Assembly (NCBI RefSeq): GCF_000158195.2
Contig: NZ_GL987988.1
Coordinates: 965,878-1,029,877 of the forward strand
Direction: 5' to 3'
DNA: 64,000 bases
From: Fusobacterium mortiferum ATCC 9817
GTDB taxonomy: Bacteria; Fusobacteriota; Fusobacteriia; Fusobacteriales; Fusobacteriaceae
Part shown: piece after piece, positions 27,181 to 35,868 of the stretch
Layout: the number at the start of each line of letters is the position of its first letter
How positions within the stretch are numbered: the stretch's first letter is position 1
The notes under the pieces: model-generated
Databases searched by the model: none
What the model was told of the DNA's origin: nothing
Seen by the model: only the letters and a program-made list of their open reading frames with translations
Made by a program: the position numbers and the translations under genes

Positions 27181-27851
27181 GAGTAGAAAATTTAAAAAAA
27201 AGCTACGGAGAGAGAAAGATTTTAGATGGAATCTCCTTTGAAGGAGAGGAGGGCAAGGTAACAGTAATACTTGGAGAATCAGGGTGTGGAAAATCTACAC
27301 TATTGGGAATACTCTCTAAAAATATAGAGGACTATTCTGGAGAGATTACTTTTGATAGAGATATTAATTCTGGGATATCCTATATATTTCAAGAAGATAC
27401 TCTTATCCCTTGGAAAACAGTATATGAAAATATAGAGTATGTACTTAAAGATAAAATATCAAAGGATAATATAAAAGAGCATATAGAAAAATATCTGAAA
27501 ATGGTAAATCTTTTAGATTATAGAGATGAGTATTCACAACATTTAAGTGGAGGAATGAAAAGAAGAGTGGGAATAGCAAGAGCCTTTGCTTATCCTAGTA
27601 ATTATCTTTTTATGGATGAGCCTTTTGAATTTTTGGATATAAAAACAAAACAAGAGATAATTGAATATTTTAAAATATTACAAGAGAAAGAGAAAAAAAC
27701 AGTGCTATTTATAACTCACGATATAGAGTCAGCTTTAAAAATAGGAGATAAGATTATAATATTTTCATCAAAGCCTACAAAAGTAAAAAAGATTTTTGAA
27801 AATATATCTGATAATGGTTTAGAAGATGAAATTAGAAAAATATTCTTGTAA
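27177..27851 (+). CDS. ABC transporter ATP-binding protein (SsuB-like, canonical)
   Basis: 224 residues with a full set of motifs: Walker A LGESGCGKSTLLGIL, Q-loop IFQEDTLIPWKTV, signature HLSGGMKRRVGIARAFA, Walker B YLFMDEPFEFLD with the catalytic Glu, and H-loop FITHDIESAL. The ATG at 27177 overlaps the permease stop (ATGA); a GTG three codons earlier is less likely. It is the catalytically complete partner of the degenerate ATPase at the head of the operon. Confidence 0.88.
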   Translation: MRVENLKKSYGERKILDGISFEGEEGKVTVILGESGCGKSTLLGILSKNIEDYSGEITFDRDINSGISYIFQEDTLIPWKTVYENIEYVLKDKISKDNIKEHIEKYLKMVNLLDYRDEYSQHLSGGMKRRVGIARAFAYPSNYLFMDEPFEFLDIKTKQEIIEYFKILQEKEKKTVLFITHDIESALKIGDKIIIFSSKPTKVKKIFENISDNGLEDEIRKIFL

Positions 27852-27910
27852 AAAAATATAAATAGATATATAATTAGTAAAGATTAAAGTAAGTATAGAA
27901 GGAGAGTTTA

Positions 27911-28765
27911 ATGATAAAAATAGGAAAAAGACAAAAATTAGTTATAAATAATTTTGCTAGTGTTGGAGCTTATCTTGATGCTGGAACTGGAGATAGTAAA
28001 GATAATATTCTACTTCCTAATAATGAACTAGAGGATAGAGATTTAAAAGAGGGAGATGAAGTAGAGGTTCTTGTATATATGGACTCTGAAGATAGACCAG
28101 TGGCAACTTTTAGAAAGACAGAAGCATTAGTAGGAACATTAGCTAAGTTAGAAGTTACTGATATACACCCTACACTTGGGGCATTTATGAATTGGGGACT
28201 AAAAAAAGAGTTACTACTTCCAAAAAGACAACAAGAAACTGATGTAGAGATTGGTAAAAAATACTTGGTAGGTATATATGAAGATAGTAAGGGAAGACTT
28301 TCTGCTACAATGAAAATATATAAATTCTTACTTCCAAGTACATCTATGAAGAAAAATGATATAGTATCAGGAACTGTGTATAGACTAAATGATGAGATAG
28401 GTGTCTTTGTAGCTGTTGAGGATAGATATTTTGGACTTATCCCTAAAAATGAGTATTTTAAAAACTATAAAATAGGAGATGAGATAGAAGCTAGAGTAAT
28501 CAGAGTGAGAGAAGATGGAAAGCTTGATTTATCTCCAAGAGAGTTAGCTTACTTACAGCTTGATAAAGATGCAGAGTTAATTTTAGAAAAGATGAGAATT
28601 TTAAAGGATAGTTTTAGATTTAATGATAAAACTAACCCTGAGCAGATAGTGAATTACTTTAATATGAGTAAAAAGGCTTTTAAAAGAGCTATTGGAAACC
28701 TTTTAAAACAAGGTAAGATAGAAAAAACAGAAGATGGGTATTTTAAGCTAGTAAATAAAAAGTAG
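27911..28765 (+). CDS. cvfB: CvfB-family S1 RNA-binding protein
   Basis: 284 residues. It has three S1-like domains: one from about residue 5 (KLVINNFASVGAYLDAG), one from about 66 (GTLAKLEVTDIHPTLGAFMNWGLKKELLLP), and one from about 150 (VSGTVYRLNDEIGVFVAVEDRYFGLIPKNEY). A C-terminal winged-helix follows (NPEQIVNYFNMSKKAFKRAIGNLLKQGKIE). This order matches CvfB/YitL, an RNA-binding regulator of virulence factors in Staphylococcus. Family assignment is solid; targets are unknown. GGAG ribosome site, own short upstream gap. Confidence 0.9.
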   Translation: MIKIGKRQKLVINNFASVGAYLDAGTGDSKDNILLPNNELEDRDLKEGDEVEVLVYMDSEDRPVATFRKTEALVGTLAKLEVTDIHPTLGAFMNWGLKKELLLPKRQQETDVEIGKKYLVGIYEDSKGRLSATMKIYKFLLPSTSMKKNDIVSGTVYRLNDEIGVFVAVEDRYFGLIPKNEYFKNYKIGDEIEARVIRVREDGKLDLSPRELAYLQLDKDAELILEKMRILKDSFRFNDKTNPEQIVNYFNMSKKAFKRAIGNLLKQGKIEKTEDGYFKLVNKK

Positions 28766-28796
28766 ATTGTAGAAAACATTCAAGGAGGAGATTTTT

Positions 28797-29141
28797 ATGG
28801 TAAGCTTAATTATTTATATTATTATAGCAATATGTATGTGGAAAATATTTGAAAAAGCTGGATTAGAAGGATGGAAGGCTATAATTCCTTTTTATAATAT
28901 TTATGTTGAAATTGTATATGTAGCTAAAAAAGAATGGTGGTATATAATACTTTATTTTATACCAATAGTACAACTTTTTGCTATAGTAAAAATTCATATG
29001 GAGATAGCTAAAAACTTTAGAATTTCATCACCATTTCTTTTTTCGTTAGGAATGACATTTCTATCATTTATATTCTATCCAATATTAGGATTTGGAAATT
29101 ATCAATTTATAGATGATGATTATGCTGATGTGATTGATTAA
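28797..29141 (+). CDS. Small membrane protein, DUF5684-like
   Basis: 114 residues with about three hydrophobic segments and the family pattern KIFEKAGLEGWKAIIPFYNIYVEIVYVAKKEWWYIILYFIPIVQL (W-K-x-I-I-P-x-Y-N). This group is often annotated DUF5684 or signal-peptidase-associated, function unknown. AGGAGG site precedes ATG. It is followed by a 150-base palindromic repeat. Confidence 0.8.
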   Translation: MVSLIIYIIIAICMWKIFEKAGLEGWKAIIPFYNIYVEIVYVAKKEWWYIILYFIPIVQLFAIVKIHMEIAKNFRISSPFLFSLGMTFLSFIFYPILGFGNYQFIDDDYADVID

Positions 29142-29175
29142 AATTATATTAATCAAAGAGAGTGTTACAAATAAA

Positions 29176-29329
29176 AATCAAGAATGCCGAAGATTGAGGA
29201 GAATAAATAGAGCAAGTTAGCGAAAGCAAACGTTAAAAAACACAACTGTTTGAACGAAGTGAGTTTTGTGTTTTTGGTGAGCTAAGCCATACTTGCTCTT
29301 TATTCTTTGAACGAAAGTCATTCTTGATT
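29176..29329. repeat. Long nested palindromic repeat (about 154 bp)
   Basis: The outer arms AATCAAGAATG and CATTCTTGATT (29176-29186 / 29319-29329) enclose a second pair, AGAATAAATAGAGCAAGT against ACTTGCTCTTTATTCT, and a third, AAAAACACAAC against GTTTTGTGTTTTT. No coding potential. The outer end plus the adjoining CCGAAGATTGA resembles the short terminator hairpins at 32231 and 40379, so these may be one repeat family in a long and a short form. The rest of the gap to 29443 holds only a TATAAT box at 29413-29418. Confidence 0.75.
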
Positions 29330-29443
29330 TATTTTAGTTTATATTTTTTAATTATGTGTTGGATTCATTTTATATTTTAAAGTAAAACATATACTTTATC
29401 TAGAAAGTGTGCTATAATAAGGGATATGAAAAATACGGAGGTA

Positions 29444-30321
29444 ATGAGAGTGTCAAAACATAATACAAGTTTTAAAGTGGATAAAGATAATGAATTGATG
29501 AAGTTTTTAATGGAGAAGATGCCACAAAATAGTCGTAATAATATAAAATCTTTACTTACTCAAAGAAGGGTAATGGTAGATGATGTAATAGTATCACAAT
29601 ATAATGCTCCTTTAAAAGAGGGACAGATAGTAAGTATAACTAAAACTAAAATAACTAAGCATAAATTAGAGGGAGTATCTATTGTCTATGAGGACAATGA
29701 TATATTAGTAGTAGAAAAAGAAAGAGGAATACTTTCAGTTGCTACACAAAATGAAAGAGAAAAAACAGCTTATAATATTTTAAAAATTATTTAAAAGAGA
29801 AAAATCCTAAGGATAAAATTTTTGTGGTACATCGTTTAGATAGAGATACATCTGGTGTAATGATATTTGCAAAATCAGAAAAGGCTCAAGATATTTTACA
29901 AACTACATGGAATGATTCTGTAAAAGAGAGAACCTATGTAGCATTAGTAGAGGGAAATGTAAAAAAAGATAGTGATACAATAATATCATATCTAGCAGAA
30001 AATAAAGCTATGATAACTTACTCTACTGCTAATGAAGAGGAAGGAAAAAAAGCTGTATCACACTATAAAGTTTTAAAGAGAAATAAAAATTATTCTCTAT
30101 TGGAAGTAAATATAGAAACAGGTAGAAAAAATCAGATACGTGTACATATGCAAGATTTAGGACACAGCGTAGTTGGAGATAAAAAATATGGTTCTACAAA
30201 AAATCCTATTAAAAGATTGGGATTGCATGCTCATACAATAGTGTTTAAACATCCTATAACAAAAGAGGTGTTATCATTTACAAGTAAAATACCAGAAGCA
30301 TTTTTATCTCTTTTTAAATAA
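29444..30321 (+). pseudogene. RluA-family 23S/tRNA pseudouridine synthase, single-base frameshift
   Basis: Two frames join into one 292-residue protein if one A is added to the A5 tract at 29782-29786. The first part has an S4 RNA-binding domain (NNIKSLLTQRRVMVDDVIVSQYNAPLKEGQ) and the start of the synthase domain (IVYEDNDILVVEKERGIL). The second continues with the catalytic HRLDRDTSGVMIFAKS, ERTYVALVEG and GRKNQIRVHMQDLGHSVVGDKKYG. All catalytic motifs survive, so the break is recent, programmed, or a sequencing error. The start at 29444 follows GGAGG; an in-frame ATG at 29426 is also possible. Confidence 0.85.
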
Positions 30322-30407
30322 ATAGAAAACTTGACATAGTTTATTAATTAAGTTAAAATACTTTTGATAAAAGAAACAAATTATAAAAATTTTAATGAGG
30401 TGATTTG

Positions 30408-30983
30408 ATGGAAATTAAAAACAACCTAGAGGAAATCTTAAAATTTAATAAGGAGTTTGTTGAAAAGAAAGAGTATGAAAAGTATAATACTACAAAATAT
30501 CCTGATAAAAAGATAGCTATTCTTTCATGTATGGATACAAGATTAACAGAGCTACTTCCAAAGGCATTAGATTTAAAAAATGGAGATGCTAAAATCATAA
30601 AAAATGCAGGTGGAACTGTAATTCATCCATTTGGAAGTGCTATGAGAAGTCTACTTATCTGTGTTTATGAATTTGATATTAAAGAGATATTTATCATAGG
30701 ACATTATGATTGTGGTGTAAGTAGTATGGATACTGATAAAATGATAAAGAAGATGATAGAGAAAGGAATAGATGTACAAACATTAGATACACTTTCTCGT
30801 GCAGGAATAAAAGTAAAAAAATGGCTACATGGATTTGATTGTGTAGAAGAATCAGTAAGAGAGAGTGTTACAAAAGTAAAAAATCATCCTCTTATGCCTA
30901 GCAATGTAGCTATACATGGACTAATAATGGACCCATTAACAGGTAGATTAGATGTAGCAGTTAATGGATTTGAACATATTTAG
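30408..30983 (+). CDS. Beta-class carbonic anhydrase
   Basis: 191 residues. Zinc ligands and the catalytic dyad are visible: CMDTR (Cys41, Asp43, Arg45) and GHYDCGV (His99, Cys102), with KIIKNAGGTV between. This spacing fits the short clade-D/YvdA-like beta carbonic anhydrases. Reversible CO2 hydration in the cytoplasm. The ATG at 30408 follows GAGGTG; a TTG immediately before it is ignored. Confidence 0.92.
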   Translation: MEIKNNLEEILKFNKEFVEKKEYEKYNTTKYPDKKIAILSCMDTRLTELLPKALDLKNGDAKIIKNAGGTVIHPFGSAMRSLLICVYEFDIKEIFIIGHYDCGVSSMDTDKMIKKMIEKGIDVQTLDTLSRAGIKVKKWLHGFDCVEESVRESVTKVKNHPLMPSNVAIHGLIMDPLTGRLDVAVNGFEHI

Positions 30984-30995
30984 TGAGGAGAGAAG

Positions 30996-31799
30996 ATGAT
31001 ACAACTTTTTTTAAAAGGAATTATAATAGGAATTGCTAATATTATGCCTGGAGTTTCTGGGGGAACATTGGCAGTAATAATGGGAGTATATGATAAACTT
31101 ACAGAAGCAATAGGAAATTTCCCTACTGCTCCTGTTAAGAAAAAAATAGAGTACATAAAATTTTTGCTACAAATAGGAAGTGGAGCAGCTATTGGAATAA
31201 TTTTATTTGCAAGAGTAATAGAATTTTGTTTTACTAATTATCCAAGAGCTACTGCTGGTGGATTTAGTTTATTGATTCTTCCATCTATTCCATATATTAT
31301 AAAGGGAGAGAATAAAAAAGATAAAAAGAATATTTTCTTTTTCTGTTTAGGAGCTTTACTTACTTTAGGATTTGTATATGCTGATTATAAATTTGGAAAA
31401 GATAGTGGAGCAAAGGAATTGGTTACAGTAGTCACTACAAGTTATGCTTTAAAACTTTTTGCTTGTGGTGGACTTGCTGCAGGAGCTATGATTATTCCAG
31501 GAATATCTGGTTCACTTTTACTTCTTATGTTGGGAGAGTATTATAATATTTTAGGATTTATAAATAAATTTTTCTCAAATCTTATAAATATTACAAGTTA
31601 CTCTTCAATAAGTGAGATAATCACAAATTTATATATACTACCTCTTACAGCTTTTGGGTTGGGGGTATTGATAGGGCTTGTTCTAATAGCTAAACTTATA
31701 AATATGCTTCTTCAAAAACATAGAAGTGTAACACTATTTTTTATAACTGGGATAATAGTTGTGTCAATTTTACAAATTTGGTTAAATCTATATAAATAA
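30996..31799 (+). CDS. DUF368 family membrane protein
   Basis: 267 residues with about eight hydrophobic segments. The family's two internally similar signatures are visible: IGIANIMPGVSGGTLAVIMGVYDKL near the start and LAAGAMIIPGISGSLLLLMLGEYY in the second half. DUF368 proteins are polytopic and were recently linked to flippase-type recycling of undecaprenyl phosphate (PopT). That role is family knowledge, not shown here. It is 12 bases after the carbonic anhydrase and 10 before rlpA, probably one operon. Confidence 0.9.
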   Translation: MIQLFLKGIIIGIANIMPGVSGGTLAVIMGVYDKLTEAIGNFPTAPVKKKIEYIKFLLQIGSGAAIGIILFARVIEFCFTNYPRATAGGFSLLILPSIPYIIKGENKKDKKNIFFFCLGALLTLGFVYADYKFGKDSGAKELVTVVTTSYALKLFACGGLAAGAMIIPGISGSLLLLMLGEYYNILGFINKFFSNLINITSYSSISEIITNLYILPLTAFGLGVLIGLVLIAKLINMLLQKHRSVTLFFITGIIVVSILQIWLNLYK

Positions 31800-31809
31800 A
31801 GGAGAGAAG

Positions 31810-32226
31810 ATGAGATATTTTCTAGTAGTAGTAGTTTTAATGTTTGTAACAGCTTGTACATCTACTGGAACAGCTAGCTGGTATGGAAAAGGTTTTGAAG
31901 GGAAATTAACAGCAAGTGGTTATGTTTATGATTCTAATCAGTTGACTTGTGCTTCTAATGATTATCCTTTTGGAACTGTATTAAAAGTAACTAATAAAGA
32001 AAATGGAAAATCTGTACTTGTTGTAGTTACAGATAGAGGTGGATTTGAAAAATATGGGAGAAAGATAGATTTAAGTAGAGCTGCTTTTAATAAGATAGCT
32101 TCTACTGGTCATGGGCTTATTGATGTAAAGGTAGAAAAAGTAAGTGATAAAAATACTTTTAAATATAAGCATGGAAGTCCTAGATTTACCTCTTCAGAGT
32201 ATAAAAAATATATCAAGGGAATTTAG
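31810..32226 (+). CDS. rlpA: RlpA-like septal lytic transglycosylase lipoprotein
   Basis: 138 residues. Lipobox VTAC at residues 14-17 follows a short hydrophobic leader. The double-psi beta-barrel domain follows: GTASWYGKGFEGKLTASGYVYD, NDYPFGTVLKVTN, VVVTDRGGF and KIDLSRAAFNKIA. The DRG and the K-x-D-L-S patterns are those of RlpA. There is no C-terminal SPOR domain, so it is a minimal form. Acts on peptidoglycan in the periplasm or outer membrane. A strong terminator follows. Confidence 0.9.
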   Translation: MRYFLVVVVLMFVTACTSTGTASWYGKGFEGKLTASGYVYDSNQLTCASNDYPFGTVLKVTNKENGKSVLVVVTDRGGFEKYGRKIDLSRAAFNKIASTGHGLIDVKVEKVSDKNTFKYKHGSPRFTSSEYKKYIKGI

Positions 32227-32230
32227 TAAA

Positions 32231-32281
32231 AAATTCAAGAATAACGAAGAGTGAAAAGACAAAAGTTATTCTTGAATTTTT
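32231..32281 (+). terminator. Strong terminator after rlpA (short form of the palindromic repeat family)
   Basis: A perfect 15-base stem, AAATTCAAGAATAAC (32231-32245) against GTTATTCTTGAATTT (32265-32279), is followed by T-rich sequence. The arms and the adjacent CGAAGA resemble the ends of the long repeat at 29176. Confidence 0.85.
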
Positions 32282-32306
32282 TATTTACTAAACTAAGGAG
32301 GAAGAA

Positions 32307-33062
32307 GTGAAACTTTTAATTACAGGTGCTACTGGAGGAATGGGAGAGGAGATTATAAAAATCTTTAGAAAAAATAGTTATGAAGTTATTGCTTTAGGTA
32401 GAGATAAAAAGAGATTAAAAAAATTGGAAGAAAATTATCAAGTTAAATCTTATTCTATAAATATAGAAGAAGAGATAGAGATAGAAAAATTTTTAGAAGA
32501 TATAGAAGATGAGGAAATAGATGTAGTTATAAATGGAGCTGGAATAGGGGAGATAGACTATTTTGAAAATATGGAGTACGAAAAAATAAAAAAGCTTATA
32601 GAGATAAATAGTATTGCTCTAACTAAGATTACTCATCATTTCTATAAAAAAATGATAGAGAGGGGCAATGGAAAAATAATAAATATTTCATCTACTGCTG
32701 GTTTTCAAGAGGGGGGTCCTCTTATGAGTGTATATTATGGAACAAAGGCTTATGTAAACTCTTTTACTCTTTCTCTTTATGAAGAGGGGAGAGAAAAAGG
32801 TGTAGAGATATATCTCTTAACTCCTGGTCCAACTAAAACAAAATTTAAAGGAATGGATAGGAAACTATCTAAATTTGAAAAAATCTATGTAACTACTCCA
32901 GAAGAGGTAGCTATAGAATTATGGAAGGGAATAGAAAGAAAAAAGAAGATTATAATTCCAGGGAAAATTAATAAAATTTTATATTTTATTGATAAATTTA
33001 TTCCGTTAGAAGTAAAATTAAAGTCAATAAAAAAAATTCAAGAAAAAAAGATAAAAAAATAG
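32307..33062 (+). CDS. Short-chain dehydrogenase/reductase
   Basis: 251 residues. NAD(P)-binding LLITGATGGMGEEI at the N-terminus, NGAGIG, catalytic serine in IINISSTAGFQ, and Tyr-x-x-x-Lys in YYGTKAYVNS. Classical SDR with about 190 catalytic residues and a basic C-terminal tail (EVKLKSIKKIQEKKIKK). Substrate unknown; the closest type is the DltE/YqjQ-like general SDR. Has its own ribosome site (AGGAGGAAG). Confidence 0.9.
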   Translation: MKLLITGATGGMGEEIIKIFRKNSYEVIALGRDKKRLKKLEENYQVKSYSINIEEEIEIEKFLEDIEDEEIDVVINGAGIGEIDYFENMEYEKIKKLIEINSIALTKITHHFYKKMIERGNGKIINISSTAGFQEGGPLMSVYYGTKAYVNSFTLSLYEEGREKGVEIYLLTPGPTKTKFKGMDRKLSKFEKIYVTTPEEVAIELWKGIERKKKIIIPGKINKILYFIDKFIPLEVKLKSIKKIQEKKIKK

Positions 33063-33118
33063 TTTTATTTTTAGAAAAAAATGGTATAATGTTTTTATGA
33101 AAAATATTGGAGGAATAT

Positions 33119-34282
33119 ATGAAAAGAAAAATTATTCTAATAATATTATCACTATTTTTATGTAGTTGCTCTTATTTTCAAGTGAGGAATGCTATAAAAG
33201 AAGCTGATAGTGGAAATTATGTATCTTCATTGAATGAACTATTGAGTATTTTAAAAGAAAATAATGAGGATAGAAGAGCGTTGGATGCCTTTGAAATAAT
33301 ATATCCAAATGCAGAGAAAAAATATTATGATGAGTTGGATATATCTCGTGGAAGAGATATCATTGGTTATACAAAAGCACTTCTAAATCTACTGAGAGTA
33401 CAGGATATCTATTATAAATTACCAACAACAAGTAAAAACTCTATTGCAATTATCATACCACCTCAAGAGGAGAGATTAGATATAAAAAAAGAGTTAGCAC
33501 AAAGTTTTTTTACAATAGGTAATGGCGTGAGAACAGAAACTTATGAGGAAAAGTTAAGGGCTCATGGATTTTTTTCACAAGCTAAAATATATGATTTACA
33601 ACAGAGAAAAGATATAGATGATAAGTATGTAAGCAGTAGAAAACTTGCTTTAGGAAAGTTTTTAATAAATTTTAAAGGGGAGAATAATAATTTTAAAACT
33701 AGATTAAAAGAGAGTTTAAATTCTAATTTAGTAAAATATCCTCTTTTCTCCCTAGGGAATAATAAAAATTATAATTTAAAATTTGATATAAATATTTCTA
33801 ATATAAAGTATTTTCCACCTAAGGTAGTAACTCATAGTGGAATAGATAGTTATATAGAAAGAGTAAGAAAAACAGTAATGGAGAGAGTGGTAGAAACTAA
33901 AATAGTAAATGGAAAAGCAGTGGAAGTGGAGAAATGGGTACCAGTAGAAAGAGAAGTGGAGGTAGAGGTATTTTATAGATATTTTAAACATATAAAAACT
34001 ACTTCTATGGAGTATCAATTAGAATATAATCTAGCAGAAAAAAATGGAACTCCTATCTCATCAGATAGTAAAAAGATTTTCTATGAAGATAGTGCTGTAT
34101 GGGTAGAATATTATCCATTACACCCCTTTGCATATGGTAGACCATTTAGATTTCCTGTAAGTGAGTTTGAAAAATCTGTAATGAGTAGAGAGGAAATAAA
34201 AGAAAAAGTACTTTCTTTAGGAAATGAGGAATTAGATAGTGTATTAAGAAAATTAGATTCTAATAGAATAATAGATTGGTAA
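33119..34282 (+). CDS. Lipoprotein of unknown function
   Basis: 387 residues. Signal with lipobox MKRKIILIILSLFLCSCSYF, so lipid-anchored at about residue 15-17. The next ~100 residues are helical with the look of TPR-like repeats (AIKEADSGNYVSSLNELLSILKENNEDRRALDAF). The remainder is strand-rich and contains a striking charged stretch, ERVRKTVMERVVETKIVNGKAVEVEKWVPVEREVEVEVFYRYFKH, around residues 255-300. I do not recognise the family. The ATG at 33119 follows GGAGG; TATAAT at 33085-33090 suggests its own promoter. Confidence 0.8.
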   Translation: MKRKIILIILSLFLCSCSYFQVRNAIKEADSGNYVSSLNELLSILKENNEDRRALDAFEIIYPNAEKKYYDELDISRGRDIIGYTKALLNLLRVQDIYYKLPTTSKNSIAIIIPPQEERLDIKKELAQSFFTIGNGVRTETYEEKLRAHGFFSQAKIYDLQQRKDIDDKYVSSRKLALGKFLINFKGENNNFKTRLKESLNSNLVKYPLFSLGNNKNYNLKFDINISNIKYFPPKVVTHSGIDSYIERVRKTVMERVVETKIVNGKAVEVEKWVPVEREVEVEVFYRYFKHIKTTSMEYQLEYNLAEKNGTPISSDSKKIFYEDSAVWVEYYPLHPFAYGRPFRFPVSEFEKSVMSREEIKEKVLSLGNEELDSVLRKLDSNRIIDW

Positions 34283-34294
34283 GGAGGAAGAAAA

Positions 34295-35551
34295 ATGATA
34301 GCAAAAGACTTGGGAGAGAGAAAATTAGTAGATAAGGTATTTAGTGTCGCTAAAAAAGCTAAAGATGCTATGGCAGAACTAGGAGAGGAGAAAGTAGTTA
34401 ACGCTACTATTGGTTCACTCTATGATGAGACTGGTAAATTAGCAGTATTAGATACAGCTATGAAGGTGTATAAAGAGTTACCACCTGAAGAGATAGCTGG
34501 ATATGCTTCTGCTTTTACAGGAACACCTGAGTATAAGGAGAGTGTAAAAATCTCTCTATTTGGTAGAGATTATAAAGAATTTTTAAAAGGACACTATGTA
34601 GAGGTATTGGCTACTCCTGGAGGAACTGGAGCTATCAGTAATAGTATAAAAAATTATTTAGGTTATGGAGATACGCTATTACTTCCTAAATGGTTATGGA
34701 GTCCATATATTTTAATGGCTAAGGAGAAAAATGGAGATTGTGATTTCTATACTCTATTTAATGAAGAAAATAGATTTGATTTAGTTGATTTTAAAGAAAG
34801 AGTAGAAAAATTAGCTAAGAAACAGGATAACGTGGTAATAGTTATCAATGACCCTTGTCAAAATCCTACTGGATATAGATTGACAATAGAAGAGTGGAAA
34901 GAGATTAGGAAAATTTTAATCTCTGCTTCTGAAGAGGCTAATATTATACTTATTCTTGATGTGGCTTATATTGATTTTGATGATAGAAGTTTTGAGGAGA
35001 GAAGAGAATATCTAGAAACTTTTAAAAATCTTCCAGAAAAAGTACTTACAATATTTACATTTAGTTTATCAAAAGCTCTAACAAGTTATGGAATGAGAGT
35101 GGGAGCCCAAATTGCTCTATCAACATCAGAAAGTGTAATAAAAGAGTTTTATGATGCTAACTCTTTTTCATGCCGTTCTACTTGGTCTAATATCTCAAGA
35201 GGTGGAATGAAAATGTTTAGTGAGATTATTTTAGACGAGGAAAAAAGTTTTAGACTAGAAAAAGAGAGAGAGTTTTATAGAAATCTTATTAAAGAGAGAG
35301 CAGATATATTTATAAATGAAGCTAAAGAGTGTGGACTAGATGTATTACCATATGTAAGTGGATTTTTCTTAACTATCCCAACTGGTAAATATACTCCAAA
35401 GGTAGAAGAGTTGTTGGAAAAAAATCATATATATACTGTTATACTAAATGAAGGAATAAGAATAGCAGTGTGTAGTGTAACTAAGAAAAAAATAAAAGGG
35501 CTTGCTAAGAAAATAAAAGCTATATATGAAGAAGCTAAAAAAGAGTATTAA
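34295..35551 (+). CDS. PLP-dependent aminotransferase (class I/II)
   Basis: 418 residues, fold-type I. Motifs: NATIGSLYDETGKLAVLDTAMKVYKELPPEEIAGYA at the start, LATPGGTGAIS, INDPCQNPTGYRLTIEEW, LDVAYIDFDDRSFEER, and the PLP lysine motif FSLSKALTSYGMRVGAQ. The NATIG start and spacing fit the aspartate/aromatic aminotransferase group rather than cystathionine lyases. Substrate is not determined. AAGGAGG site; 12 bases after the lipoprotein gene, and a terminator follows. Confidence 0.9.
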   Translation: MIAKDLGERKLVDKVFSVAKKAKDAMAELGEEKVVNATIGSLYDETGKLAVLDTAMKVYKELPPEEIAGYASAFTGTPEYKESVKISLFGRDYKEFLKGHYVEVLATPGGTGAISNSIKNYLGYGDTLLLPKWLWSPYILMAKEKNGDCDFYTLFNEENRFDLVDFKERVEKLAKKQDNVVIVINDPCQNPTGYRLTIEEWKEIRKILISASEEANIILILDVAYIDFDDRSFEERREYLETFKNLPEKVLTIFTFSLSKALTSYGMRVGAQIALSTSESVIKEFYDANSFSCRSTWSNISRGGMKMFSEIILDEEKSFRLEKEREFYRNLIKERADIFINEAKECGLDVLPYVSGFFLTIPTGKYTPKVEELLEKNHIYTVILNEGIRIAVCSVTKKKIKGLAKKIKAIYEEAKKEY

Positions 35552-35584
35552 TCTGTATATAAAAAACAGTTAAAAATTTAATAT

Positions 35585-35637
35585 AGTGAATTATTTTGTT
35601 GTTTTGTTTAAAATAATGAAATAATTCACTTTTTTTG
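35585..35637 (+). terminator. Intrinsic terminator after the aminotransferase gene
   Basis: AGTGAATTATTT (35585-35596) pairs with AAATAATTCACT (35619-35630), followed by seven Ts. Confidence 0.85.
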
Positions 35638-35868
35638 CCTTCTAGAGATAGCGTAAAATTAGAGTTTAAAAAGCCACCTCTTAAAATTGATTTTACGAGG
35701 TAATGACATTTGTATTTTTAGTCATATATTTAGTCGGAAAAATAAAATTACAGCTGTATAAAAGGATTTTAAAAGGTAGTAAAATATAAGTAGATTAAAA
35801 AGGAAGAATATAGTAAAATATAGCTATAAAATTAGAAAGCGGAAAATAGAGCAAGAGAGGTTAGAGAT
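35638..35868. other. Non-coding gap upstream of the alanyl-tRNA editing gene
   Basis: No ORF. A near-perfect hairpin, CCTCTTAAAAT against ATTTTACGAGG, lies at about 35673-35696 without a T-run. The rest is AT-rich with several TAAAAT/TATAAA-like boxes and no convincing promoter pair. No known riboswitch pattern seen. Confidence 0.5.
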
